Source of the DNA: Paenibacillus mesophilus
GTDB lineage: Bacteria > Bacillota > Bacilli > Paenibacillales > NBRC-103111
Length of the DNA stretch: 64,000 bases
NCBI RefSeq assembly: GCF_005938385.1
Contig: NZ_VCRA01000004.1
Location: forward strand, 124,001-188,000
Direction of reading: 5' to 3'
Below the pieces are notes generated by a model. The model ran no database searches. It was not told the DNA's origin and was given only the letters and a program-made list of their open reading frames with translations. Shown piece by piece: positions 1-8,955 of this stretch (the stretch's first letter is position 1; every line of letters begins with the position of its first letter). Position numbers and translations under genes: made by a program.

Positions 1-636
1 GTAGCGCACCGCTTCCACAGGGTCGGCTCCGGCGACAATCATCCCGGTCATCATGCCGGGAAGCTGAACGAGCCCGACCGTCTTCATACCGTCGATCGTC
101 GGAATCATGCTGGAGCGCACCGAGCGTTTGACCGCCCCCCGGATCGCCTGCCGGGCCGTCGCTCCGAGCGCGAGCAGCGCTTCGATTTCCCCCCGCGCCG
201 ATTCCAGCTCCCGCTTCATCTGATTGAGGAACAACCCGCACACGATCATCGAGCTTCCGATCGTAATCCCGCTGACCGGAATGATATATTGCGGGGTCGG
301 ATCGATAATGCCCAGTCCGAGCATCAGCCCCATCGTTACGGCTTCCGTACAGCACAAGGCGGCCGCGATGCGGAGCCGGATGCCCGGAATATGCTTGACC
401 CGTCCTCCCGCATTCCAGGAAGCGACCGCAATCATCGCCGCCAGGATCAAGACAATAAACAGTGGTTGCTTCGTATCGAAAACGAAATGCAGCACATAGC
501 CGATGAACAGCAGCTGGACAGCCGAGCGGACCGTGCCTATGGCGATTTCCTTCTCGAGACCGAGCTTCTGGCGCAATGACAACACCATCGTCACCGCGAC
601 GAATACGAGCGTGCATACCAGCGCCAGATTAGACAT
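1..636 (-). CDS. fetB: FetB/YbbM-type ABC exporter permease (UPF0014), partial
   Basis: This is the membrane subunit of a FetAB-type ABC exporter, a family linked in E. coli to iron export and peroxide resistance. The frame is open from an ATG at 636 to the window edge, giving 212 codons starting MSNLALVCT. It has hydrophobic segments near residues 3-20, 35-50, 55-75 and 100-145. The cytoplasmic stretch ALLALGATARQAIRGAVK near residue 155 is typical of UPF0014 coupling regions. Its ATG overlaps the stop of the upstream ATPase gene by 8 nt, so the two are probably translationally coupled. The C-terminus lies outside the window. The family call is firm; the transported substrate is inferred only. 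Confidence 0.85.
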   Translation of the reverse strand, partial: MSNLALVCTLVFVAVTMVLSLRQKLGLEKEIAIGTVRSAVQLLFIGYVLHFVFDTKQPLFIVLILAAMIAVASWNAGGRVKHIPGIRLRIAAALCCTEAVTMGLMLGLGIIDPTPQYIIPVSGITIGSSMIVCGLFLNQMKRELESARGEIEALLALGATARQAIRGAVKRSVRSSMIPTIDGMKTVGLVQLPGMMTGMIVAGADPVEAVRY

Positions 637-1381
637 GGCCGACTTCCCCTCCGGACTGCGCGGACTGGATGAACAGGCGCGCCCGTTCCGTAGCGGGATT
701 GCGAAAAAAGTCGGCCGTACGGCCATTTTCCAGCAGACGTCCCTCATCCATAAACCAGACCGAATCGCTGATCTGCTTCGCTTGCTCCATGTCGTGCGTA
801 ACCCACACCAATGCCGTATTCCGCTTACTCGCCCAATCGATCAGCCACAGCTCCACTGCCCGTTTGCTTGCCGGGTCCAGCGATGCCGTCACTTCATCTA
901 GCAACAGCGCCTCGGGAACGAGCAGTGCGGAACGGACCAATGCGGTCCGCTGCTTCTCGCCCCCGGACAGCTCGGACGACGGCTTCCGCCAATCGAGCGC
1001 CCCGAGCCCGACGGCGGCCATGCACTGCTCCGCCTGCTCCCGGTCGAACGGCCCGCCGTGAAGCTCGCTGACCGCTCTCAAGTTATGCTCCACCGTCCCC
1101 GGCAGCATGACCGGCTGCTGGGCCACGTAGCAAACCTTCTTGCGCCACTCGTGCGGCTTCCATTCCGGCGCAGCTGTTCCATGCAGGCGAATGGAGCCTT
1201 CGTCCGGCGCGTCCAGCCGAGCCAATAAGCGCAGCAGCGTGCTTTTTCCCTGCCCGGAAGCGCCTAATATGGCAATACGCCGCCCCGCTTCGATATTCGC
1301 CGTCATATCCCGGAACAAATAATCGCCCGGCTTATCCGCACGCCGCTTGGAGAGCCGTTCTATGGATAGTACCGCATTCAT
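629..1381 (-). CDS. fetA: FetA/YbbL-type ABC transporter ATP-binding protein
   Basis: The cytoplasmic ATPase energises the FetB-like permease encoded immediately downstream. It has 250 residues. Walker A is GASGQGKST at about residues 40-48, the signature is LSGGEKQR near 140, Walker B is ALLLDEV near 160, and the switch histidine lies in WVTHD near 193. The open frame extends 24 codons further upstream, but AGGAG sits 8 nt before the ATG at 1381 (MNAVLSIERL), which fits better than the ATG at 1387 or the far upstream start. Length and gene order match FetAB. Other small exporters of the same ATPase class cannot be excluded, but the UPF0014 partner makes FetA the best name. Confidence 0.88.
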   Translation of the reverse strand: MNAVLSIERLSKRRADKPGDYLFRDMTANIEAGRRIAILGASGQGKSTLLRLLARLDAPDEGSIRLHGTAAPEWKPHEWRKKVCYVAQQPVMLPGTVEHNLRAVSELHGGPFDREQAEQCMAAVGLGALDWRKPSSELSGGEKQRTALVRSALLVPEALLLDEVTASLDPASKRAVELWLIDWASKRNTALVWVTHDMEQAKQISDSVWFMDEGRLLENGRTADFFRNPATERARLFIQSAQSGGEVGHV

Positions 1382-1737
1382 GCTCATCGCTCCTATGATG
1401 CTTACGTATTCCCTCGCCTGACCGGCTTCGCCTCCGATCGCGCCTCCGTACATTTATTGTAGCAGATCGTTCCTGTTCCATCGACAACGGCGCTAACCGG
1501 GCATGCATGACGAAAAGACCGTTCTTCTCGCTTATCCGCGAAAACGGCCTCCGTGGCGGGAATAGACTGCTATTTCCGTTGTGGCAGCGCCCGCCTTCGT
1601 TTCTACATGTTACCTAATGACATCTCTTTCACGATATTTTAAGCTTATTTTAAGCTTATTTTCAGGATCCGTTCACTCATGCTTCATACAGGCCTGTCAT
1701 AATGCGATAATAACAACACGAAGAAAGGCCGAGTGAT

Positions 1738-2817
1738 GTGGACCGTAAACCGAACATGCGCATGATTCAAGCATCCCGCGGAGCCGCCGTTTTTCTTGTC
1801 ATGCTGTTCCATGCCGCCCAAGTGGGACTGCGTTATTTTCAATATGACTTTCTTGGCATCAGCGAGATGGGGCGTTCCGGCGCCTATACGTTTTTCTTCG
1901 TTCTGACCGGCTACTTGATGGTGACGCTGTACCGGCGTCATTTCGGAAATCCGCGCGTTTTCGGGACGTTTCTGCTCAAAAGATTTTATCGCATCTATCC
2001 TTTATATTGGCTCATTATGCTCGTTGTCGTTCCGATCTTTTTCCTCGTGCCGTCCTTCGGCATCGGCTTCGAGCGCGATCCGTCGGCGATTATCCGATCG
2101 CTTCTGCTATGGCCCCAAGCCACCGGCCCGATTTTGCCCGTCGCCTGGTCGCTCAGCTATATCGTCTGGTTTTATCTCGTATTCTCGCTTTGCTTTCTAA
2201 TTAAAGAGAAGGTGATGATCGCCATCTATTCCTCTTGGATGACGATTATCGTGCTGAACGTCTTCGGGCTGATCCAAATCAAAGACAGCGTCCCGCTCCA
2301 GTTTCTGTTCAGCATTTACCATCTGGAGTTCGTGCTGGGCATATTGGTGGCCGCGACCGTGCATAAGCTGTCTCCGAAGTATAGTCCCTTATGGATGATC
2401 TGCGGGGCGGTCGTATATGTCGTTCTGTGGATATGCAGATACCAGTTGACCGGCATCCCGTATGCGGACTTTCTGCATACGCTCGGCTCCGTTCTCCTGC
2501 TAATCGGCATTTTAACTTGGGAGGGCAAGGAACATCGTCTGCTGCAACCGCTCGCGGCAATGGGAAATGCATCCTATTCGATCTTGCTCGCCAGTCTGCC
2601 GATGATGTCCATCACGTTCAAGCTGGCGCGTGCGGCTCACCTCCCCGGCATGATAGGAAGCGCTTGGACGATCCCGGTTTGTTTCTTGTCCGCGCTCGGA
2701 CTGTGCATGCTGTTCTACAGATGGATCGAGCGGCCGCTGAACCGGCTGATGCGCGGCGCCTTGCCGGTCGATAGACCGAAGCCTCACCCCGTCGTGAACC
2801 AAACATTCATCCGGTAA
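1738..2817 (+). CDS. Acyltransferase 3 family membrane protein
   Basis: This is an integral membrane O-acyltransferase of the acyltransferase_3 family (OatA/NodX/WecH-like), whose members move acetyl or other acyl groups onto cell-surface glycans. It has 359 residues and about ten hydrophobic segments. The N-terminal block QASRGAAVFLVMLFHA carries the conserved Arg and His of the family, and there is an RFYRIYPLYW motif near residue 83. The start is a GTG at 1738 with AGAAAGG about 10 nt upstream; the ATG at 1756 is a possible shorter start. The gene stands alone between convergent neighbours. No extra-cytoplasmic SGNH domain is present, so a polysaccharide acyl donor role is likelier than peptidoglycan acetylation. 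The substrate is unknown. Confidence 0.8.
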   Translation: MDRKPNMRMIQASRGAAVFLVMLFHAAQVGLRYFQYDFLGISEMGRSGAYTFFFVLTGYLMVTLYRRHFGNPRVFGTFLLKRFYRIYPLYWLIMLVVVPIFFLVPSFGIGFERDPSAIIRSLLLWPQATGPILPVAWSLSYIVWFYLVFSLCFLIKEKVMIAIYSSWMTIIVLNVFGLIQIKDSVPLQFLFSIYHLEFVLGILVAATVHKLSPKYSPLWMICGAVVYVVLWICRYQLTGIPYADFLHTLGSVLLLIGILTWEGKEHRLLQPLAAMGNASYSILLASLPMMSITFKLARAAHLPGMIGSAWTIPVCFLSALGLCMLFYRWIERPLNRLMRGALPVDRPKPHPVVNQTFIR

Positions 2818-2917
2818 CAGCGTTAAGGGGCGCAAAAGACTTCCGCTTCCTGTCTCTTGCCCCCTCCCGTTACCATTACCGGTGCCGACGTCCGCCCCGC
2901 GAAGCGGGAATCCGCAT

Positions 2918-3709
2918 TTAACGAGCCAGCTGCGCTATCTCCTCCGGCGACAATGCCCGATTGTACACGGCCAGTCCGCCGAGCAGGCCGGTGAAGAAGT
3001 TCCCCGGCTCGCCCGAGCGGTCCACCGCGCCGACCGTGAAATCGGCCCCATCCGTGCCTCCGTCGAAAAGCCCTCCTTCATACCGATAAGGGTTGAATGT
3101 CTCGCGTTCGTCCAGCCTTCCGTCCAAGTAAGCCCGCGCATACGTGCCGTCATACGTAAATGCGACGCATTGCCACGCCTCCGGCGTTATAGCCGTTGCT
3201 CCGATCGCGGCGTCCATGCAATATTTGTATCCGGGAGTCGGCCCGCCGATGGAAGATACGTGTCCGCACACTTGCTCCGCGCTATCCCATATTCGCAAAT
3301 TGATGAAGAGACAGTACTGCCTCTTCGCGCGCGTCTCGTCCCACATCCCTGCGATCGCTTCGCATCGTATAAAATTCGAACGGTTCCATTTGATCCAAGC
3401 GACCACCGTCACCTGCGCGTCGGCGCCATGCAGGTTCAAGGCCGGGCATTCGGAGCGGGGAATGCGAAACCATTGGCCGAAATCCAACCGGACCGCATGC
3501 GGCCCGAACACGCCTTCCTCTACCCGGGCGATCGGACCGTTCACCTCCTGCAGCCGGTAGTTATAGCTTCCGCTCGAGACGCGTTCCTGTCCAGCCTCCT
3601 CCTGAAAATCCCAGAAGCAAATCAATCCCTCTCGATTCATCGGTTTCCTCCAGTAGGGTATAATACCGCTTCCAGCAGCGGCATGAGCTTTAAGCCCCTC
3701 TTCTATCAT
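2918..3709 (-). CDS. LamG/concanavalin A-like domain protein
   Basis: This protein of 263 residues is a single laminin-G/ConA-like jelly roll. It contains GLICFWDFQEEAG at the start of the fold, AQVTVVAWIKW in the middle, WQCVAFTYDGTYARAYLDG as the typical LamG strand pair, and LAVYNRALSPEEIAQLA at the end. No signal peptide or catalytic motif is visible. The start is ATG 3707-3709, preceded by AAGGAGG with ideal spacing; the frame is open 6 codons further but without a Shine-Dalgarno site. It is divergent from an AraC regulator 75 bp away, which suggests local control and a role in carbohydrate recognition or handling. The ligand cannot be read from the sequence. Confidence 0.75.
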   Translation of the reverse strand: MIEEGLKAHAAAGSGIIPYWRKPMNREGLICFWDFQEEAGQERVSSGSYNYRLQEVNGPIARVEEGVFGPHAVRLDFGQWFRIPRSECPALNLHGADAQVTVVAWIKWNRSNFIRCEAIAGMWDETRAKRQYCLFINLRIWDSAEQVCGHVSSIGGPTPGYKYCMDAAIGATAITPEAWQCVAFTYDGTYARAYLDGRLDERETFNPYRYEGGLFDGGTDGADFTVGAVDRSGEPGNFFTGLLGGLAVYNRALSPEEIAQLAR

Positions 3710-3783
3710 ATCCCGCCTCCTTGGCAAAACCCATGCACAAGTCTATACTATTTTATATACTTTTTTGCGAGGGAAGGCGTCGT

Positions 3784-4581
3784 ATGGCTTCGAACAAGCT
3801 CGTCATCTCCACCCGGCTGCTGCGTCACTTTTATATCGGTCCGTACAAGCACTTCCGCGTCCCGTTCGGCAGCTATCCGGACTGGTCGCTCTTATGCGCG
3901 GAGGAAGGCGCCTACACTTATTCCGTCGACGACATAGGGGGCGAAGCGGGCCCCGGCGACATCATACTCGTCCCCCCTCGCGCAGTGCTGCACCGGAAGT
4001 CCCATACCCCCATGCTCGCTCATTTCTTCGTGTTCAAATGGCTGGACCGCGACGGCAGCGAACGAACGGACGCCGCTGGCATCCCCTGCGGCAAAATTTC
4101 GATCCGGGATATGAGCCGGCTGTCCACGACATACAAATATTTGAGAAATATCGGAGACGCCTACGGCGGGGAGGAGCACGACTTCGTCAATCATCTGCTG
4201 GGAGATTTGCTGTATTTGTACCGCGAAGAGATCGAATCGAGCCGTTCCCTTTTGTCCAAAGATCCGCTAATGAACGAAGCGGCCACCTATATTCGCAAGC
4301 ACGCCTTCGGCAGCCTGACCATGCAAGAGGTGGCGGGCATCGTAGGCATGAGCCAATCCCAGTTCACCCGTCGCTTCAAGAACGTCATCGGCATGCTGCC
4401 TGTTGTGTACTTGACCCGTACCCGACTGCAAAAAGCCCGCGATCTGCTGCTCGACACCGATCATACCCTCGACTATATAGCCGACCAATGCGGCTACCAG
4501 AACGGCTTCTACTTAAGCCGCGTCTTCATCAAAGTAATGAAGATGAGCCCTTCGGAATACCGCAAGGCTCATCGGATCTAG
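3784..4581 (+). CDS. AraC family transcriptional regulator
   Basis: This regulator has 265 residues: an N-terminal cupin-like sensing region (about 1-130, with GPGDIILVPP near residue 60) and a C-terminal pair of AraC helix-turn-helix motifs. The first helix-turn-helix covers LTMQEVAGIVGMSQSQFTRR and the second TLDYIADQCGYQNGFYLSRV, followed by the family signature FIKVMKMSPSEYRK. ATG 3784 is preceded by GAGGGAAGG and is preferred over the upstream TTG at 3721. The gene is divergent from the LamG gene, which is the most likely target. The effector is probably a sugar, by analogy with the family. Confidence 0.87.
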   Translation: MASNKLVISTRLLRHFYIGPYKHFRVPFGSYPDWSLLCAEEGAYTYSVDDIGGEAGPGDIILVPPRAVLHRKSHTPMLAHFFVFKWLDRDGSERTDAAGIPCGKISIRDMSRLSTTYKYLRNIGDAYGGEEHDFVNHLLGDLLYLYREEIESSRSLLSKDPLMNEAATYIRKHAFGSLTMQEVAGIVGMSQSQFTRRFKNVIGMLPVVYLTRTRLQKARDLLLDTDHTLDYIADQCGYQNGFYLSRVFIKVMKMSPSEYRKAHRI

Positions 4582-4672
4582 CCTGCATCCACGTTTCCCC
4601 AGCCGCTTCACCCATCTTTATCGGAATCTCTATTCATCGTTCCCCCCCTTAACGCACATGCTTTTACTTTCA

Positions 4673-4701
4673 TTGACACAATTAGTTGCTTTGAATATAA
4701 T
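4673..4701 (+). promoter_or_regulatory. SigmaA promoter of the marR-MFS operon
   Basis: A perfect TTGACA box at 4673-4678 and TATAAT at 4696-4701 are separated by 17 bp, which is the textbook vegetative promoter. It lies 38 bp upstream of the MarR start. The pair of boxes is seen directly; activity is inferred. Confidence 0.9.
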
Positions 4702-4715
4702 TGTTAAGTCAACTA
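4683..4715. promoter_or_regulatory. Candidate MarR operator overlapping the promoter
   Basis: TAGTTG at 4683-4688 and CAACTA at 4710-4715 form an inverted repeat flanking the -10 box. MarR proteins commonly repress their own operon from such sites, so autorepression of the regulator and efflux pump is likely. The repeat is short and has a 21-nt centre, so the assignment is tentative. Confidence 0.5.
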
Positions 4716-4739
4716 TTTATCCGAAAGCAGGTTAGACCT

Positions 4740-5201
4740 ATGTCGAAAACATCGGACAACCCCAATAGATTGGACCGCTCCGCAGGCTTTATGATGGGCG
4801 TCACTTCCCGCAAAATCACCCAACTGTTCATGCAGAGACTGAAGCCGTACGACATTACTCCCGAGCAATGGATGGTCTTGTACTGCATTCAGGAGAAGGA
4901 CGGCATGATTCAGAAAGAGATCGCGAGCAGAGCTTGCAAAGACAAGCCTACAACGACCCGCATTCTTGACATGCTGGAGTCGAAAGGGCTGATCACGAAA
5001 CAAACGGGACCAAGCGACCGGAGATCCTTTCTCGTCTACGCGACGGAGAAAGGCCGTCAATTGATCGCGCAAACCGAAGAAATCGAGAAAACAACGGTGG
5101 AGGACGCCACCTCCGGACTGAGCGGTACCGAATACGACCAGCTCATTGCCTTACTGCGCCGGATCGGCGACCATATCGACTGTTTAACCGACAAAGAATA
5201 G
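4740..5201 (+). CDS. MarR family transcriptional regulator
   Basis: This is a 153-residue winged-helix regulator. The MarR fold is visible as PEQWMVLYCIQEKDGMIQKEI, the recognition helix region KDKPTTTRILDMLESKGLI, and the wing TGPSDRRSFLVYATEKG, with amphipathic dimerisation helices at both ends. ATG 4740 begins the conserved region; a frame-open start at 4701 would lie on the promoter -10 box and is rejected. It overlaps no neighbour and ends 14 bp before the MFS start, so both form one operon. It probably represses that operon and is released by a small phenolic or drug-like ligand, as is known for the family. Confidence 0.9.
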   Translation: MSKTSDNPNRLDRSAGFMMGVTSRKITQLFMQRLKPYDITPEQWMVLYCIQEKDGMIQKEIASRACKDKPTTTRILDMLESKGLITKQTGPSDRRSFLVYATEKGRQLIAQTEEIEKTTVEDATSGLSGTEYDQLIALLRRIGDHIDCLTDKE

Positions 5202-5215
5202 GAGTGTACGTTGCA

Positions 5216-6487
5216 ATGCCACAGCCAGAATCCCACTCGCCGTTAAATCCTTCTATATCGGTGCCCCAACTATGGACCCGTTCTTTTATTGTGCTGACTT
5301 TAAGCTATTTTCTGTTGTTCTTATGTTTGCAAATGCTGCTTTCCCCGCTTCCGACTTATACGAAGGACCGGTTTGATCCGGGAGATTTTACGGTCAGCCT
5401 CGTTACGAGCTTGTTTGCGCTTGCAGCCATCGCCTCACGATTCCTGACAGCGGGCTTGATGAGACGGGTGCATCGCAACGTGCTGCTTTTCTGCGGACTC
5501 GCCATCGCCGCCGGAGCTACGGCCGTCTATTCGTTCGCGGAATCGATCGAGGCGCTGCTGCTTTTGCGTATCGGCTTCGGAGTCGGCTTCGGGATCGCAA
5601 GCACGATTATGCCGACGCTTGTTTCCCAAATCATCCCGCGGGGCCGGATCGGAGAAGGGATCGGTTACTTCGGCTTATCGACCAGCCTGGCGATGTCGTT
5701 CGGTCCGCTGATCGGCTTGTCGATGCTGGACGACTACGGTTTTCCACCATTGACCGTGCTCGGCACCCTTTCGGTTGCTTTTATTATTCCGCTGCTGCTC
5801 GGCTTTCGTGCGATTCCGGCCCAGCCTGCCAAGCCGGCGATGAACGGTGCCGCCGCCGCGAACCGCACGAAGGCGCCCTTTAACGCCAAGCTGCTTGTAC
5901 CCGCGTCCTTGAACGTTTTGCTATCGATCACCTACGGCGGACTGCTAAGCTTCCTCGCCCTGTTCGGCAAGGAAGTTCATCTTGGCCATGTCGGCTTATT
6001 CTTTTTATTTAACGTCTTTACGATTCTCATCGTCCGACCCATATCCGGGCGGTTGTTCGACAGCAGGGGACATTCGGCGGTGTTGATTCCGGCGGCGATT
6101 CTGATTTTCATAAGCTTGACCCTCCTCTCGTTCGCCGATAATCTGCTTCTCCTGATCGTCTCCGCCCTGATTTACGGTCTCGGCTTCGGGGCAACCCAGC
6201 CTACGCTTCAAGCGTGGATGCTGCGCGACTCCGCGCCAGAGCAGCATGGGACGGCCAACAGCCTATATTACAACGCTACGGATCTCGGCGTCGCCGCAGG
6301 CGCGATGGCGCTCGGTATCGTGGCCTCCCATACGGGCTACGCGATCATGTACCGGTACTCCGCCTGCTTCATGCTGATATTTCTGCTCGTTTATTGCACG
6401 TATAGGCTTGCCGCCGGCAAACAGGACAAGCCGGCCCCCGTTTTGTCCAGAGAGCCGAAGACCGTTTCTTTTCGGACCGAGAAATAA
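5216..6487 (+). CDS. MFS transporter, drug-efflux type
   Basis: This is a 423-residue major facilitator with about 12 hydrophobic segments. It carries a motif-A-like loop between segments 2 and 3 (SRFLTAGLMRRVHRN) and a second-half counterpart (RPISGRLFDSRGH). The ATG at 5216 is used with AGGAG 11 nt upstream; a GTG at 5204 is in frame but overlaps that site. It is the second gene of the MarR operon, and that pairing is typical of multidrug or toxic-compound exporters. The substrate is unknown. A short hairpin with a T-run follows at 6619. Confidence 0.86.
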   Translation: MPQPESHSPLNPSISVPQLWTRSFIVLTLSYFLLFLCLQMLLSPLPTYTKDRFDPGDFTVSLVTSLFALAAIASRFLTAGLMRRVHRNVLLFCGLAIAAGATAVYSFAESIEALLLLRIGFGVGFGIASTIMPTLVSQIIPRGRIGEGIGYFGLSTSLAMSFGPLIGLSMLDDYGFPPLTVLGTLSVAFIIPLLLGFRAIPAQPAKPAMNGAAAANRTKAPFNAKLLVPASLNVLLSITYGGLLSFLALFGKEVHLGHVGLFFLFNVFTILIVRPISGRLFDSRGHSAVLIPAAILIFISLTLLSFADNLLLLIVSALIYGLGFGATQPTLQAWMLRDSAPEQHGTANSLYYNATDLGVAAGAMALGIVASHTGYAIMYRYSACFMLIFLLVYCTYRLAAGKQDKPAPVLSREPKTVSFRTEK

Positions 6488-6618
6488 ACGAGTGGATCGT
6501 ATGCATTCGCAGCAAATGGCTATCCTAGTCATGAATGCGTTACGTCTATTATCCCTGCGTGTACCCCTGGTCTGTCGCTGCCATGCACTAAAATGCAAAA
6601 TAAGCTGCATAGCGTTTC

Positions 6619-6642
6619 AGGCGCGCCACGCGCGCCTTTTTC
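6619..6642 (+). terminator. Rho-independent terminator after MFS gene
   Basis: AGGCGCG and CGCGCCT form a 7-bp stem followed by TTTTT. It lies about 130 bp after the MFS stop and ahead of the trhO promoter. Confidence 0.75.
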
Positions 6643-6688
6643 CTATCTCCGGGCAATCGTCGTGACCTTTACTTTGCATACTTAAATA

Positions 6689-6717
6689 TTGACTATGTAT
6701 GTTCAGTGAGCTATTAT
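6689..6717 (+). promoter_or_regulatory. SigmaA promoter of trhO
   Basis: TTGACT at 6689-6694 and TATTAT at 6712-6717 are spaced 17 bp apart, 37 bp upstream of the trhO start codon. Confidence 0.75.
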
Positions 6718-6753
6718 GAAGGTTAAGCTTTGAATAGAAAGGTGAATTCTCTC

Positions 6754-7668
6754 ATGAAAGATTACCGCATCTTACTCTTCTATAAATATATTCCGATTAC
6801 CGACGCCGCTTCCTTCGCGGCTGAACATCTGCAGTACGCCAAGGAGCTTGGCATCAAAGGACGGATTCTCATCGCCGACGAAGGGATCAACGGGACGTTG
6901 TCCGGCACCGTAGAGCAAACGGAACGCTATATGGCGGATATGCGCCGGAACCCTCTGTTCGCGGATCTCGTCTTCAAGATCGAGGAGAGCGATTCTCATG
7001 CGTTCAAGAAGCTGTTCGTCCGCCACAAGCAGGAGCTCGTCACGCTGCGCTACGAGAGGAAGCTCGATCCCGTCACGGAGGGCGGCAAACGGCTGAATCC
7101 GAAACAATTTCACGATTACATGCAGCGGGACGATGTCATCATCCTCGATGGACGAAGCGGCTATGAGTACGATCTAGGCCATTTCCGCGGCGCGATCCGA
7201 CCGGACTTGGAAGCTTTCCGCGAATTCCCGTCATGGATTCGGGAGAACATGTCCGAGCATAAAAATAAGCCGATCCTCACTTACTGCACCGGGGGGATCC
7301 GCTGCGAAATGTTGACGGCCGTTCTGCTGAACGAAGGGTTCCAGGACGTCTTCCAGCTCGACGGCGGCATCGTTACGTACGGGCAGGACCCGGAAGTACA
7401 AGGTAAAGGCTTCGACGGAAACTGCTACGTATTCGATGAGCGTATCTCCGTGCGGATCAATCAAACAAACGAACACCTCATCGTCGGCAAGTGCCACCAC
7501 TGCGGACAATCGACCGACCGCTACATCAACTGCGCGGACGACAGCTGCCACCACCAGCATCTGTGCTGCGACGAATGCCTGACTACGAGGAACGGCTATT
7601 GCTCGGCGGAATGCGAGCGGCACGATCAGGAGCATACGCTTCCGGCAAAAGCTGTAGCAACGAAGTAA
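6754..7668 (+). CDS. trhO: tRNA uridine(34) hydroxylase TrhO (YceA family, rhodanese)
   Basis: TrhO hydroxylates U34 of certain tRNAs, an oxygen-dependent first step to 5-methoxyuridine-type wobble modifications in Bacillales. The 304-residue protein has the N-terminal YceA domain (LLFYKYIPITD, GRILIADEGINGTLSG), a rhodanese domain near residues 115-210 with the active loop CTGGIRC, and a C-terminal Cys-rich tail with CHHC and CCDEC-type pairs that may bind metal. ATG 6754 is preceded by GAAAGGTG; the frame-open TTG 8 codons upstream lacks a site. The gene has its own promoter and terminator, so it is monocistronic. Confidence 0.93.
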   Translation: MKDYRILLFYKYIPITDAASFAAEHLQYAKELGIKGRILIADEGINGTLSGTVEQTERYMADMRRNPLFADLVFKIEESDSHAFKKLFVRHKQELVTLRYERKLDPVTEGGKRLNPKQFHDYMQRDDVIILDGRSGYEYDLGHFRGAIRPDLEAFREFPSWIRENMSEHKNKPILTYCTGGIRCEMLTAVLLNEGFQDVFQLDGGIVTYGQDPEVQGKGFDGNCYVFDERISVRINQTNEHLIVGKCHHCGQSTDRYINCADDSCHHQHLCCDECLTTRNGYCSAECERHDQEHTLPAKAVATK

Positions 7669-7699
7669 AGCTGTGGAAGGAGATTCCACAGCTTTTTTT
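7668..7699 (+). terminator. Terminator of trhO
   Basis: An 11-bp perfect stem (AAGCTGTGGAA with TTCCACAGCTT) with a 5-nt loop and a run of T follows the trhO stop directly. Confidence 0.93.
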
Positions 7700-7762
7700 A
7701 TTCTATTCAATACTATAGTTACGTATTCATGACGCCGCTTGCAAGAAAATGGAAAAATATCG

Positions 7763-8152
7763 TTACTTTACACGTTGCCGCACGATTTTCTCGATAATCA
7801 ATCGGTGTCCGACCATCGTCCCGAGCCTTATGAGGCCTGTCGTTCTGCCGGAAATGATATGCCGGTGTCCGTCTGCAATATTCGTCTGGATTCGAAAGCG
7901 GTGAAAATGGTTCGGACCCGTACCGATATTGAGACCTGTTTGCCCCGAATACGTATGCCGGTGCCCGTCGGCGGTAGTCGTTATTCCCCGGAACGTATGA
8001 CGGTGTCTTCCGTCCTCGGGAATGAACAAATCCGTCAAATTGCCAAAAGCATGTCTATGCCCTTCCACCCGCGAGGTTAAGCCCTCCATGCGATGCCTGA
8101 ATTGCACGGGCCCCCCGTTTCCTCTTCTCTGCCGAATTTTCGCCACTACCAT
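7763..8152 (-). CDS. YmaF-like His-rich repeat protein
   Basis: The protein has about 129 residues and is built of five short repeats of the type [D/E]GHRHxxxGxT, at roughly residues 32, 48, 62, 82 and 93 (the fourth reads GPNHFHRF). This is the hallmark of the YmaF family of Firmicutes, whose function is unknown. Such GHxH units suggest metal binding. There is no signal peptide, and the N-terminus is basic (KIRQRRGNGG). The start is uncertain: ATG 8152 sits close to AAAGG, while a GTG at 8146 has better spacing. It precedes nothing obviously co-transcribed. Confidence 0.72.
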   Translation of the reverse strand: MVVAKIRQRRGNGGPVQFRHRMEGLTSRVEGHRHAFGNLTDLFIPEDGRHRHTFRGITTTADGHRHTYSGQTGLNIGTGPNHFHRFRIQTNIADGHRHIISGRTTGLIRLGTMVGHRLIIEKIVRQRVK

Positions 8153-8221
8153 CAACCTTTCTAATAAGGGATGGTAATAGAGTATGTATGTGATCCCGGA
8201 CTGGTTTGGATGAATGTCTGT

Positions 8222-8794
8222 TTAGTCAAAATCATAGCGCTCTTCTTTGAACGGATCTCCATACATGTGGTAGCCGTTCTTCTCCCAAAAACCCGGCTTG
8301 TTCTTGGCCATAAATTCGATCCCGCGCAGCCATTTCGCACTCTTCCAGAAATACAGGTGAGGCACGACCATTCGTACCGGGTAGCCGTGCTCCGGCGATA
8401 AAATGCCGCCGTTATGCTTGATGGCGAACAGGCTCGTTTCGCGCATAAAGTCCTCGATCGGCAAGTTGGTCGTCCAGCCGTGCTCGGCGTGCAGCATGAC
8501 GAACTTGGCCTCCGGTTTGAGCTTGACCCGCTGCATGATCGTCGATACCGGCACGCCTTCCCATACGTTGTCCAGCTTCGACCAAGTCGTGACACAGTGG
8601 ATGTCGTTATGGAACTCCTGCATCGGCAGCGCCATGAATTCTTTGTATGTAACCTTCACTTCTTCTTCCACCAGCCCGAAAATGCGCAAGTCCCATTTGC
8701 TCATATCGCGGTAATAGGGGATGTCGCCGTAATGGAGGACGGGGAAGCCTTGGGTCAACGTCTGGCCGGGGGGAACGCGATAGTCTATGCTCAT
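8222..8794 (-). CDS. Molybdopterin-dependent oxidoreductase, YuiH/sulfite-oxidase-like
   Basis: This is a 190-residue single-domain member of the oxidoreductase molybdopterin-binding family. The molybdenum-ligating cysteine is in NDIHCVTTWSKLD near residue 70. Further family blocks are WEGVPVSTIM, HGWTTNLPIEDFM, LSPEHGYPVRMVVPHLYFWKSAKW and the C-terminal GYHMYGDPFKEERY. There is no Tat or Sec signal, so it is probably cytoplasmic. ATG 8794 has GGAGGT 7 nt upstream. The sulfite-oxidase fold assignment is firm; substrate and electron partner are not known. No molybdenum cofactor genes are in the window. Confidence 0.87.
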   Translation of the reverse strand: MSIDYRVPPGQTLTQGFPVLHYGDIPYYRDMSKWDLRIFGLVEEEVKVTYKEFMALPMQEFHNDIHCVTTWSKLDNVWEGVPVSTIMQRVKLKPEAKFVMLHAEHGWTTNLPIEDFMRETSLFAIKHNGGILSPEHGYPVRMVVPHLYFWKSAKWLRGIEFMAKNKPGFWEKNGYHMYGDPFKEERYDFD

Positions 8795-8955
8795 CTCGAA
8801 TACCTCCAATATCGTTCAAACCCTTTTTTGTATAGTATACACCTTCTGCCGATTTCATCCGCCGCTTTTGGCAAAATAACCCCATAAAGTGGAGCCTTGC
8901 TTCGAAGATTAGTCCAAATCCTTTGCGGGGACCCCGAAGTTATAAACTCTAGTAT

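Noticed and set aside
1454..1737. Hidden small gene upstream of the acyltransferase
   Set aside because: No frame with a ribosome site is visible; only weak AT-rich repeats (TAAGCTTATTT) occur.
2882..3937. Plus-strand frame opposite the LamG gene
   Set aside because: The LamG reading has an ideal ribosome site and a recognisable fold; the opposite frame overlaps the AraC start and has neither.
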